Positions 51,734 through 59,627 of a stretch of 64,000 bases of DNA are shown here, one piece after another. Location: contig OZ253548.1 of NCBI GenBank assembly GCA_965262595.1, forward strand, positions 1,612,001 to 1,676,000, written 5' to 3'. The notes beneath the pieces are model-generated. The model made no database searches and was not told the DNA's origin. It saw only the letters and a list, made by a program, of their open reading frames with translations. The stretch is from CATQHB01 sp965262595. Lineage in GTDB: Bacteria > Chloroflexota > Dehalococcoidia > Lucifugimonadales > UBA3495. The first letter of the stretch is position 1. Each line of letters opens with the position of its first letter. A program made the translations under genes and the position numbers.

Positions 51734-51910
51734 GGGGCTTTCGATGATCGAGGAAAGCCCGCCTATGTTGATTTGGTCCTTCGACAGGCTCACGATGAGT
51801 GGCGGTATGTTCCGGCCCTTCGGCGATTAGCTGAAATACGCTAATGGCGAGCCTGTCCAACCACCGGCTCGGGATGCGCGAGGATACGGCTGAAACAGGA
51901 CTCTCGAATG
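51734..51910. repeat. MITE-like element R2, copy 5
   Basis: Left GGGGCTTTCGATGATCGAGG and right CAGGACTCTCGAATGAC are diverged inverted ends. The interior has CCTTCGACAGGCTCACGATGA and GAGCCTGTCCAACCA. It lies directly upstream of the pheS promoter. Confidence 0.7.
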
Positions 51911-51934
51911 ACGCCGTTTGGACGATGCCTGAAC

Positions 51935-51963
51935 TTGACCCGTTCAGCTACGAATCCTATAAT
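51935..51963 (+). promoter_or_regulatory. Promoter of pheST
   Basis: -35 TTGACC (51935-51940), 17-bp spacer, -10 TATAAT (51958-51963). About 70 nt of leader precede the pheS start; no attenuator peptide, T-box or terminator is visible in it. Confidence 0.8.
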
Positions 51964-52040
51964 GGCTAACGGCGTGCCAATAATAGGCATGGATGGCTCG
52001 CATTCCTTCCTGAGCCAACATTTTGAAAAGGTATATCGGC

Positions 52041-53111
52041 GTGACGCAGACTCCAGCCCAATCCATCACAGAATTAACCCAGGCCGCCCTGGAAGAGTTG
52101 GCCGGAATTGAAAGTCCGCAAGCCCTGGAGCAGTGGCGAGTTACCTATTTGGGACGACGCGGCGGTTTGACCGGCATCCTGCGGGGGCTGTCCCAGTTGG
52201 ACCTGGAGCAGCGGCGGGAAGTGGGGTCGCTGGGCAACCAGGCCAAGGCTACCCTGGAAGCAAGTCTGGAACAGCGAACCCAGGAAATCAGCGAGGCCCG
52301 GCTGGCCCGGGCCGCCGACCGGGAACGGATCGACGTTACCTTGCCCGGTCGTCCCTTGGCTGCCGGACGCCTGCACCCGACTACCCAGGTGGTGCGAGAG
52401 ATTACCGACGCCTTCGTCGCAATGGGATTCAGCATTGTTGAAGGCCCGGAAGTTGAATGGGATTACTACAACTTCGAAAAATTGAACATTCCCCCCGGGC
52501 ATCCCGCTCGGGATATGTGGAATACGCTGTGGGTGGACTACGTCAACGAAGAAGGTCAACAACCGATGCTCCTGCGAACCCATACCTCGCCGATGCAGGC
52601 GCGGGTGATGGAGAGCGTTGAGCCGCCGGTGCGCGTGGTGGTTCCGGGCAAGTGCTACCGCTACGAGGCCACCGACGCCACCCACGAATGGCACTTTTAC
52701 CAGGTTGAAGGGTTGGCGGTGGACGAGGGCATAACTTTCGCCGACCTCAAAGGCACGCTGTACGAATTTGCCCGCCGCCTCTTCGGGGTTGAGCGCAAGG
52801 TGCGGTTCCGCTGCGATTACTTCCCTTTCGTGGAACCGGGCGTGGATATGTCCATTGACTGCTTTGCCTGCCAGGGAGCCGAAAAAGGAAACGGGAGCGG
52901 CTGCCGCATTTGCCGGGACAGCGGCTGGATTGAAATTATGGGCGCCGGTATGGTGCATCCCCGTGTATTGGCCGGCGTGGGCTATGATCCGGAAAAATAT
53001 ACCGGCTTTGCCTTTGGCCTGGGGCCGGAACGCATCGCCATGCTGAAGTACGGCATTGACGACATCCGACATTTCTACTCTAACGACCTGAGGTTTTTGC
53101 GGCAGTTTTAG
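52041..53111 (+). CDS. pheS: Phenylalanyl-tRNA synthetase alpha subunit
   Basis: A 356-aa class II synthetase subunit that charges tRNA-Phe together with PheT. An N-terminal coiled-coil arm (residues 1-85) is followed by LHPTTQVVREITDAFVAMGF, motif 2 region VVPGKCYRYEATDATHEWHF, and GLGPERIAMLKYGIDDIR at motif 3. The insert DCFACQGAEKGNGSGCRICRDSGW has four cysteines in CxxC pairs, as in other bacteria with the zinc-knuckle variant. GTG at 52041 is preferred to TTG at 52023 because AAAAGG lies 9 nt upstream of it. Confidence 0.95.
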   Translation: MTQTPAQSITELTQAALEELAGIESPQALEQWRVTYLGRRGGLTGILRGLSQLDLEQRREVGSLGNQAKATLEASLEQRTQEISEARLARAADRERIDVTLPGRPLAAGRLHPTTQVVREITDAFVAMGFSIVEGPEVEWDYYNFEKLNIPPGHPARDMWNTLWVDYVNEEGQQPMLLRTHTSPMQARVMESVEPPVRVVVPGKCYRYEATDATHEWHFYQVEGLAVDEGITFADLKGTLYEFARRLFGVERKVRFRCDYFPFVEPGVDMSIDCFACQGAEKGNGSGCRICRDSGWIEIMGAGMVHPRVLAGVGYDPEKYTGFAFGLGPERIAMLKYGIDDIRHFYSNDLRFLRQF

Positions 53112-53254
53112 TCCTATATTTTATTGAAGTTTCGCCCTTGGTTTTAGCCGGCCCGAAGGCCTCCAACTTCCGGTTCCGGGATTGAATTAGCCGCCCTCCG
53201 ACACTTACCAGAACCAGACCCGACATCCACCAAAAGAGTAAGGCTTATCCATTT

Positions 53255-55711
53255 ATGCAAGTACCTTTGAGCTGGTTGCGAGAATATGTGAACCTGGAGC
53301 TGACTCCCACGGAGCTGGCCCACCGGCTGACTATGGCCGGCGTCGAGGTGGGCGAGGTCATCGAGTCGGGCGGCTGGAAGGAGTGCTGCGTCGGAGAAGT
53401 CCTGGAGGTTAGTCCTCACCCCAACGCCGACAGCCTTCGCCTGTGCCGGGTCAGCACCGGAACCGGCTCCTCGGCAGGCAGTGAAAGCGGTGCGGCAAAC
53501 CGGGAAATGGAAGTGGTTTGCGGCGCGCCCAACGTGGCCGCCGGTCAAAAAATATGCTTCGCCAGGGTAGGCGCAAATCTGTATAACACCCACAGCGGCA
53601 GGCACGAAGCCCTGAAGGCGGCCCGCATCCGGGGAGTGGTTTCCGAGGGAATGATTTGTTCCGAGCTTGAGCTGGGCCTGGGCGCCGCCCACGAAGGCAT
53701 TGTTGTGCTGCCCGACGACGCTCCTACTGGAATGCCCCTGGACGAATACCTGGGCGATACCATACTAGACCTGGAAGTTACTCCCAATCGGCTGGACTGT
53801 TTCTCGATCCTCGGTGTGGCCCACGAGGTGGCGGCGCTGACCGGTGAGACGGTGCGGGAACCGGAGATAGATTATCCGGAGGAAGGCCCCCCGATAACCG
53901 AACAGGCGACAATCTCCGTGGCCGACCCGGATTTATGTCACCGCTATACCGCCAGCCTGATTCAAGGGCTGAAAATCGGCCCTTCGCCCCCATGGCTCCA
54001 AGACCGGCTGACCAAGGCAGGACTCAGGCCCATCAGCAACGTGGTGGACGTGACCAACTACGTGATGCTGGAGTTTAATCAGCCGCTTCACGCCTTTGAC
54101 CTGGACAAAGTCAGCGACCATACCGTAATTGTGCGCCGCGCCCAACCCGGGGAAACCCTGGAAACCCTGGACGGGGTGGAACGACAGCTTAACTCCGGAG
54201 TTCTGGTGATTGCCGACTCCCACAGTCCCATCGGTATCGGCGGGATTATCGGCGGGGCCAACAGCGACATCGGCCCGGAAACTACCAATGTCCTTCTGGA
54301 ATCGGCAACATTTAACAACGTCAACAACCGCCGAACGGCGGAGGCTTTTCGGCTGCGCACCGATGCTACCCAGCGCTTCGAAAAGGGGCTGCGCCCCGAG
54401 TTAGCTCCCATCGCCCTGCGCCGGGCTACCCAATTGATCCGGCAAGTGGCCGGGGGTGTCGTCGCCCAGGGCATCATCGACATTTACCCGGATGCCGACA
54501 AGCCCAAGCCGCCGTTGACCCTTACTCTTAAGCGGCTAAAGCGGATTCTGGGTATGGACCTGCCCATCGAGCAAGTGGAGGAAGTCTTCCGTTCCCTGGG
54601 TTTCGAATCGAAGCGTACCAGCCCATCGGACACCTCCGACCTGGAAGTGAGCGTTCCCTACTGGCGAAACGACGTTAATATTGAGGAAGACTTAATTGAG
54701 GAAGTGGTCCGGATTATCGGCTACGATAACGTGCCTACCACGATGCTTGCCACCCCGATACCCCACCGGCAACCGGCGCCGATGACTGAACTGCGGGAGC
54801 GGGTCAAGGCGGCCCTTGCTGCCGCCGGGCTGCAGGAGACAATCAGTTATCCCCTGGTTAACCTGGATGACCTGAACCGGGTAAACTACCCGGCCACCGA
54901 CAGCGCGCCCTTAAAAATAGCCAACCCGATGAGCGCAAGTCAGGAATACCTGCGGCCTACCCTGCGGGCCAGTATATTAGCCACTCTTTCCTACAACGAA
55001 GGCCATAATGAGGGACCCTTCCGGTTGTTTGAACAGGGACGCATCTTCCTGGCCCGTCCCCACCAACTCCCTGAAGAAAAAGAGGTGGCCGTCGGAGTGA
55101 TTTCCGGGCTGCGCTCCGAACCCTCCTGGCTGGTGGATAATCAGCCTTTGGATTTCTTTGACGCCAAGGGAATGCTGACCTCGGCGCTGGAGTCTCTGGG
55201 AATCGCCGCCACCTGGGAACCTGACGAGCCGGCAGAAGACCCAGCCTTCCATCCCGGCAAAGTCGCCCGAATTATGCGGGGCAAGTCCCGGATTGGCGTC
55301 CTGGGCGAGTTGCACCCCACGATCAGCCGGCGGTTCGACCTGAAACACCTTCCGGCAACCCTCTTTGAGCTTTACCTTGATGAACTGGTGGATTTGCCCG
55401 CCCGGTCCGAGCGAAACTTCCACTCCTTAACCCGCTTCCCGGCGGCCAACCGCGACCTGGCCCTGGTGGTGGCCGAGAATGTGCCCGCCGGCAGGGTTCA
55501 GGCCATTTTAACCCGTCATCGCCTGGTAGAGCGGGTCGAGTTGTTTGACCTTTATGCCGGGGAGAATATACCTTCGGGAACCAAATCGTTGGCTTTCCAC
55601 GTATATTTTCAATCCCCGGATCGAACCTTGACCGCCGAGGAAGTTAACCGCACCCTCCAAGGGCTGCTGCAGACCCTGGAACGAGAATTGGGGGCAACGC
55701 TGCGCAGCTAG
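53255..55711 (+). CDS. pheT: Phenylalanyl-tRNA synthetase beta subunit
   Basis: An 818-aa protein with the full bacterial PheT layout: LSWLREYVNLEL, the tRNA-binding (EMAP-like) domain with VLEVSPHPNADSLRLCRV, the B3/B4 editing region around VTPNRLDCFSILGVAHEVAAL, B5 (LTLKRLKRILGM), the catalytic-like core with FRLFEQGRIF, and a C-terminal anticodon-binding FDX-ACB domain (HSLTRFPAANRDLALVVAE). Length is normal (about 800 aa). It follows pheS by 143 bp on the same transcript. The tandem CxxCG-type insert is absent, as usual. Confidence 0.96.
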   Translation: MQVPLSWLREYVNLELTPTELAHRLTMAGVEVGEVIESGGWKECCVGEVLEVSPHPNADSLRLCRVSTGTGSSAGSESGAANREMEVVCGAPNVAAGQKICFARVGANLYNTHSGRHEALKAARIRGVVSEGMICSELELGLGAAHEGIVVLPDDAPTGMPLDEYLGDTILDLEVTPNRLDCFSILGVAHEVAALTGETVREPEIDYPEEGPPITEQATISVADPDLCHRYTASLIQGLKIGPSPPWLQDRLTKAGLRPISNVVDVTNYVMLEFNQPLHAFDLDKVSDHTVIVRRAQPGETLETLDGVERQLNSGVLVIADSHSPIGIGGIIGGANSDIGPETTNVLLESATFNNVNNRRTAEAFRLRTDATQRFEKGLRPELAPIALRRATQLIRQVAGGVVAQGIIDIYPDADKPKPPLTLTLKRLKRILGMDLPIEQVEEVFRSLGFESKRTSPSDTSDLEVSVPYWRNDVNIEEDLIEEVVRIIGYDNVPTTMLATPIPHRQPAPMTELRERVKAALAAAGLQETISYPLVNLDDLNRVNYPATDSAPLKIANPMSASQEYLRPTLRASILATLSYNEGHNEGPFRLFEQGRIFLARPHQLPEEKEVAVGVISGLRSEPSWLVDNQPLDFFDAKGMLTSALESLGIAATWEPDEPAEDPAFHPGKVARIMRGKSRIGVLGELHPTISRRFDLKHLPATLFELYLDELVDLPARSERNFHSLTRFPAANRDLALVVAENVPAGRVQAILTRHRLVERVELFDLYAGENIPSGTKSLAFHVYFQSPDRTLTAEEVNRTLQGLLQTLERELGATLRS

Positions 55712-55968
55712 CCAGTCGGTCAGTCGATCTATAGGTCTATAGGTCAAGGGATCAAGGTTTTCCGGTTTTTCCCTTTGATGCCAGGCAGGTAATTCCGCTT
55801 ATAGTTCCATAATTCCATAATTCCAAAGGTAGAGCTATTTCGATGAGGTAGAGCTATCGCGAACCGGACAAGCACGGCGGCAAGGCCAATCCGGCAGGGC
55901 GGCAGCGCTCCATCAGACCACAATCAATCTCCGGCGAATCCTCGGCACCGCCGGCATAAGGACGAATC

Positions 55969-57393
55969 ATGCAGACACCGAATCAGGGGCATGAAACCAA
56001 CCCCGGCCAGACACCGGAACACGGGCACGGCCACCGGCATGACCACGAAGAGGGACACGGACATAGGCATGGGCCCGGCCAGGACATGGGGCAAGACCAG
56101 GACCACGGGCACCGGCACGTTGAAGAGGATATGCTTTCCGTGGAGGAGGCCTATCGGCAGATTATGGCTTGCTTCGGCCCGCTGGAATCGGAGGAGAAAG
56201 CGATTCTCGATTGCCTGGGGCAGACTTTAACTGAAGAAATCCGGTCGCCCTTGTCCCTGCCTCCCTTGGCAAACTCGGGAATGGACGGCTATGCAGTCCG
56301 CCGCGCCGACATTGGCGGGGCCTCGGAGAGCAATCCGCTCCGGTTGCAGGTAATCGGCCTGGTCGCCGCCGGACAAGTATCGGAGCAGACGGTTGAGCCG
56401 AACACCGCCATCCGGATAATGACCGGCGCGCCGGTGCCGGCGGGGGCCGATACGGTAGTTCCCTTTGAGGAAACCGATGAGGTGGAACGCCGGACCTCCG
56501 GTCGTTCCCTGTCGGAGATTGACATCCGTGCCGACTTGCCACTAGGATGCAACGTGCGCCCGGCCGGGGAGGATGTGCGGCAAGGGCAATTGGTACTGGA
56601 AGCGGGCACGGTAATACGCCCGGCGGAAATCGGGGTTATGGCTTCCCTGGGATTGGAACGGGTATGGGTCATTCGACGCCCCCAAGTTGCCGTGCTTTCC
56701 ACCGGCGATGAGCTGGAGTCACTGGGTCGGCAACTGGCCGGGGGCAAAATCTACGACAGCAACAGCTTCAGTGTAGCCGCCTCGGTAATTGCCGCCGGGG
56801 GCATTCCCAACGTGCTGGGCATTGCCCGGGACAACCTGGAGGATATGAATCGCAAACTGGAGCAGGTAGCCGGCTCCGACCTGCTGGTAACCTCAGCGGG
56901 GGTTTCCAAGGGCGACTACGACATCGTAAAGGACGTGCTGACCGAGCGGGGCGACATCAATTTCTGGTCCGTGCGGATGCGACCGGCCAAGCCCCTGGCC
57001 TTCGGTCTGTTGCGCGGCGACGGCGGTCAACCCATTCCCTTGATGGGACTGCCGGGAAACCCGGTCAGCGCGATGGTAGCCTTCGAAATGTTCGCGCGCC
57101 CGGCCATTCGAACGATGTTGGGACGCGAGAAGCTGGCCCGCCCCACGGTAGAGGGCAAACTGACCGGGGCGATTCGCAATACCGACGGGCGGCGGGTATT
57201 TGCCCGAGTGGAAGTGGAACGGCGCGACGGAGGCTATTATGCCACGCCCACCGGACCCCAGGGGTCCAACCTGCTGACATCCATGTCCCGGGCCAATGGC
57301 TTGGCAATCTGCCCGGAGGATTTGCCGGTCAAAGAGGCCGGAGCAACGGTAACTATCATTATGCTTGATTGGAACGAAGAGGTAGATTTATGA
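55969..57393 (+). CDS. moeA: Molybdopterin molybdotransferase MoeA with His-rich N-terminus
   Basis: A 474-aa MoeA, which inserts molybdate into adenylylated molybdopterin. Family blocks are ANSGMDGYAVR, AIRIMTGAPVPAGADTVVPFEE, GCNVRPAGEDVR, VAVLSTGDELESLG, DSNS, TSAGVSKGDYD and MGLPGNPVSAMV. Unlike typical MoeA (about 400 aa), residues 1-52 form a tail with 12 His among Gly, Asp and Glu (HGHGHRHDH and HGHRH runs), likely to bind Ni, Zn or Cu. The tail could store metal or handle the copper on the cofactor intermediate. The next gene overlaps by ATGA. A MOSC gene at 3393 is also Moco-related. Confidence 0.93.
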   Translation: MQTPNQGHETNPGQTPEHGHGHRHDHEEGHGHRHGPGQDMGQDQDHGHRHVEEDMLSVEEAYRQIMACFGPLESEEKAILDCLGQTLTEEIRSPLSLPPLANSGMDGYAVRRADIGGASESNPLRLQVIGLVAAGQVSEQTVEPNTAIRIMTGAPVPAGADTVVPFEETDEVERRTSGRSLSEIDIRADLPLGCNVRPAGEDVRQGQLVLEAGTVIRPAEIGVMASLGLERVWVIRRPQVAVLSTGDELESLGRQLAGGKIYDSNSFSVAASVIAAGGIPNVLGIARDNLEDMNRKLEQVAGSDLLVTSAGVSKGDYDIVKDVLTERGDINFWSVRMRPAKPLAFGLLRGDGGQPIPLMGLPGNPVSAMVAFEMFARPAIRTMLGREKLARPTVEGKLTGAIRNTDGRRVFARVEVERRDGGYYATPTGPQGSNLLTSMSRANGLAICPEDLPVKEAGATVTIIMLDWNEEVDL

Positions 57394-57872
57394 CCACAAC
57401 CCCAGGCCCGGAGGCTTCCCAAGTTCAGGGGGAATCGCCGGTTGGTAACCCACCCATCGCTGTAGCTACCCAGTCCTCCCAGGAACCGGAGGAATCACCC
57501 CTTTACTACATCAGCCTTGAGCGGATCGACGAAATGCGGAGGTCGGCGGTAACTTTGCTGGCGGACCGGCGCGGACCGGGGTGTCCTTCCCTGCTGCAGC
57601 CGAACCATGAACTGGACAACCCGCAGGAATTGTTGAATGAAATCGCCGAGTATTCCGCCGGTGAGGAAGGCTTCATTAACTCAAACATGCCGCTTCAGGA
57701 AATAGTTTTTCGGATGCTGCTAACCCGCCGCAATCAGCCGACGAGCCTGGAGGAACTGCACCACGAGTTGACGGAACGGTGGTCAACCCCGGTGCGGCCC
57801 ATCAACATCACCCTGAAAAGCCTGGAGCGCATTCTAAACAGCGACAACTACTACGGCTTCGCCCCGAAATAG
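57390..57872 (+). CDS. Protein coupled to moeA, winged-helix-like C-terminus, unknown
   Basis: A 160-aa protein of no recognised family. Residues 1-40 are low-complexity and polar; residues 45-95 include YYISLERIDEMRRSAVTLLA and RRGPGCPSLLQPN; residues 95-155 look like a small helical or winged-helix domain (LQEIVFRMLLTRRNQPTSLE, then LKSLERILNSDNYYGFAP). It begins inside the moeA stop (ATGA at 57390-57393), so translation is coupled. That context suggests a molybdenum-cofactor role or a regulator, but nothing in the sequence proves it. A terminator follows. Confidence 0.7.
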   Translation: MTTTPGPEASQVQGESPVGNPPIAVATQSSQEPEESPLYYISLERIDEMRRSAVTLLADRRGPGCPSLLQPNHELDNPQELLNEIAEYSAGEEGFINSNMPLQEIVFRMLLTRRNQPTSLEELHHELTERWSTPVRPINITLKSLERILNSDNYYGFAPK

Positions 57873-57894
57873 CTGTTCCAGCCCGGACATAGTA

Positions 57895-57930
57895 AAGGTG
57901 CGGCAGGACAATAAGCCTGCCGCACCTTTT
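57895..57930 (+). terminator. Rho-independent terminator after the moeA operon
   Basis: Perfect 13-bp stem AAGGTGCGGCAGG / CCTGCCGCACCTT with a 6-7-nt loop, then TTTTGCTTTGCTTTTT. On the opposite strand the run is AAAGG-TTTACTA, so activity toward rplT is less certain. Confidence 0.88.
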
Positions 57931-58094
57931 GCTTTGCTTTTTCGAGGTAGCCGATGTCGGTTTGAACCCGGTTTACCCGCTCACAATACCGGCGCCGCAA
58001 CTTATCCGACGGAGTGGGGATGGACCAGATTCAGAACCACTGCCGGTCAACCGGCCGACCAATCGGGTCTTATACCGGTCGTCCGAACTGCGAC

Positions 58095-58460
58095 TTACGC
58101 GGCGGCTACAAGTTCCTGGTTGGCAATTCCGATCAGCTTCCCGAACCCTTCCGGATCGTTTACCGCCAGGTCGGCCAGGATTTTGCGGTCCACTTCAATA
58201 CCGGCCAATTTCAAGCCATGCATGAATTGGCTGTAGGTAGTACCGGACTGACGGCAAGCTGCGCCAATACGAACAATCCATAACCGCCGGAAGTCGCCCT
58301 TGCGCTCCCGCCGGTGACGGTAGGAATAGCTCCAAGCGTGGAGCAGGGCCTCCTTGGCCCATTTGTAGTTACGGCTGGAGGAACCTTGAAATCCCTTGGC
58401 CGCGGAAAGTACTTTCTTATGCCGATGGCGTTTGGTAACGCCGCGTTTCACTCTGGACAA
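58095..58460 (-). CDS. rplT: 50S ribosomal protein L20
   Basis: A 121-aa protein with the L20 N-terminus SRVKRGVTKRHRHKKVLSAA, GFQGSSSRNYKWAKEALLHA and RIGAACRQSGTTYSQFMHGL. L20 binds 23S rRNA early in 50S assembly, and in several bacteria represses its own operon. The start is TTG at 58460 with CCGGAG 8 nt upstream, placing it 44 bp after rpmI. It is the last gene of the infC-rpmI-rplT operon. The C-terminal NQELVAAA is normal. Confidence 0.96.
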   Translation of the reverse strand: MSRVKRGVTKRHRHKKVLSAAKGFQGSSSRNYKWAKEALLHAWSYSYRHRRERKGDFRRLWIVRIGAACRQSGTTYSQFMHGLKLAGIEVDRKILADLAVNDPEGFGKLIGIANQELVAAA

Positions 58461-58504
58461 GACAATTCTCCGGAGATTGAATTACAGGATTAATCTTTAG
58501 AGGC

Positions 58505-58702
58505 TTAACCGTAGGGAATCAGCTTGGAAATCCGCTTTACGTCCTTGGGGTCCACGGTCAATTTACCGGCGAACTTGCGGGTAACCTTCTTGGGTTTCTT
58601 ACGCCGCAAGTGGCTGCTCATCCGTTTGCGGCGCATCAGCTTTCCGGAGCCGGTAATATGAAAACGGGCCTTGGCCCCTTTATGCGTCTTAAGTTTTGGC
58701 AT
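58505..58702 (-). CDS. rpmI: 50S ribosomal protein L35
   Basis: A 65-aa basic protein with L35 features: MPKLKTHKGAKARFHITGSG, KLMRRKRMSSHLRRKKPKK and the C-terminal SKLIPYG. It binds 23S rRNA in the large subunit. Its start overlaps the 3' end of infC by 14 nt in another frame, implying translational coupling with infC. Confidence 0.96.
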   Translation of the reverse strand: MPKLKTHKGAKARFHITGSGKLMRRKRMSSHLRRKKPKKVTRKFAGKLTVDPKDVKRISKLIPYG

Positions 58703-59252
58703 CGGCTAGGTCTTCCACCTTCTTTTCGGTCTTTTCACCCTTGGCCAAGCTGGGAATCAGAATCATCGACAAAGCCCGTCCTTCCATTGACGGAGGCTTC
58801 TCCAGACGAACGTCTTCCTTCATATCGTCGGCCATTCGTTTCAGCAGGGACAGCCCAAGCTGCTGGTGTACCGCTTCCCGACCCCGAAACCGGACGGTGA
58901 GTTTGACCTTGGCGCCTTCCTCAATAAACTCTTTGACTTTACGGAGTTTGGCTTCCAGGTCGTGCTGGCCGATATTGGGGCGGAACCGGACTTCACGCAG
59001 CTCAGTATTCTTCTGAGCCTTTTTTGATTCCCGTTCCTTCTTGGAGTAAAGGTAGCGCAGTTTTCCATAATCCAGCAGTCGACATACCGGCGGTTCAGCG
59101 TTGGGAGCTACCTCCACCAAGTCAACACTATTCTGGCGCGCCATTTGCAGGGCATTCTCGAGCGTCATTAGCCCAAGCTGCTCTCCGTTTTCTCCGATGA
59201 TGCGAAGTTGGGGCGACCGTATCTGCTCATTTACCTTATACTGTCTAGCTAT
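58689..59252 (-). CDS. infC: Translation initiation factor IF-3, ATA start codon
   Basis: A 187-aa IF-3, which splits 70S ribosomes and checks the start codon-initiator tRNA pairing. The N-domain reads EQIRSPQLRIIGENGEQLGL, then DLVEVAPNAEPPVCRLLDYGK; the C-domain shows FRPNIGQHDLEAKLRKVKEF and VRFRGREAVHQQLGL. The N-domain lies upstream of the first ATG (59168), and no ATG, GTG, TTG or CTG occurs in frame between that ATG and the preceding TAA. The only sensible start is ATA at 59252-59250, 9 nt after a GGAGG site (59266-59262). Rare AUU/AUA starts in infC are known for IF-3 autoregulation in E. coli. Confidence 0.93.
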   Translation of the reverse strand: MARQYKVNEQIRSPQLRIIGENGEQLGLMTLENALQMARQNSVDLVEVAPNAEPPVCRLLDYGKLRYLYSKKERESKKAQKNTELREVRFRPNIGQHDLEAKLRKVKEFIEEGAKVKLTVRFRGREAVHQQLGLSLLKRMADDMKEDVRLEKPPSMEGRALSMILIPSLAKGEKTEKKVEDLADAKT

Positions 59253-59309
59253 ACTTACTTGCCTCCGAGTAGATTTGCTTATAAAAGCTTACATAGGAAG
59301 GGCAAAACC

Positions 59310-59338
59310 AATCTATCATAAGGCCGCCGGTACGTCAA
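59310..59338 (-). promoter_or_regulatory. Promoter of infC-rpmI-rplT
   Basis: Minus strand: -35 TTGACG (59338-59333), 17-bp spacer, -10 TAGATT (59315-59310). It gives a leader of about 50 nt. The inverted-repeat element at 59354-59579 ends 15 bp upstream of the -35 box. Confidence 0.65.
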
Positions 59339-59353
59339 TCTATTATTATGCGG

Positions 59354-59579
59354 GGTTCCGTTTACTTTTAGGGTTTGACCCCTATAAGGGGGGTTGGAGT
59401 TGAAGGGCGGGTCCAGGTAAATGAGCTTGATAGAGGAATCTGGGATATTCTCTCGCATAACGTCCAGGCAATCCCCGAAGTAAAGCTGGTTGGCTGATTC
59501 GGCGGTAAGCATTAGTAGTCCCCTGTGCGTGCGTATGCGGGTATGGTACTATAGCCAAACCCTAAAAGTAAACGGAACC
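59354..59579. mobile_element. 226-bp element with 24-bp perfect inverted ends
   Basis: Bases 59354-59377 (starting GGTTCCGTTTACTTTTAGGG) and 59556-59579 are perfect reverse complements over 24 bp. The 178 bp between them encode, on the minus strand, the first 45 codons of a DNA methyltransferase gene plus its upstream region. No obvious target duplication flanks it. It resembles a MITE or a deletion product of a larger mobile element that carried the methyltransferase. Confidence 0.7.
59378..59512 (-). pseudogene. 5' fragment of a site-specific DNA methyltransferase gene
   Basis: From ATG 59512 the frame reads MLTAESANQLYFGDCLDVMR and IPDSSIKLIYLDPPFNSN, the start of an N4/N6-type DNA methyltransferase with its DPPF catalytic motif at about residues 34-37. 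Translation then runs into the left inverted repeat (QTLKVNGT) and unrelated sequence, ending at 59279. At least 200 residues of a normal enzyme are missing, so it cannot be active. Confidence 0.8.
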
Positions 59580-59627
59580 TTTAGGCCCGTTTTCTTGACC
59601 GTAGTTCAACAACCGGGCCCGGCCGGG

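Noticed and set aside
58610..59016. Plus-strand frames opposite rpmI/infC
   Set aside because: Antisense to well-identified ribosomal and initiation-factor genes.
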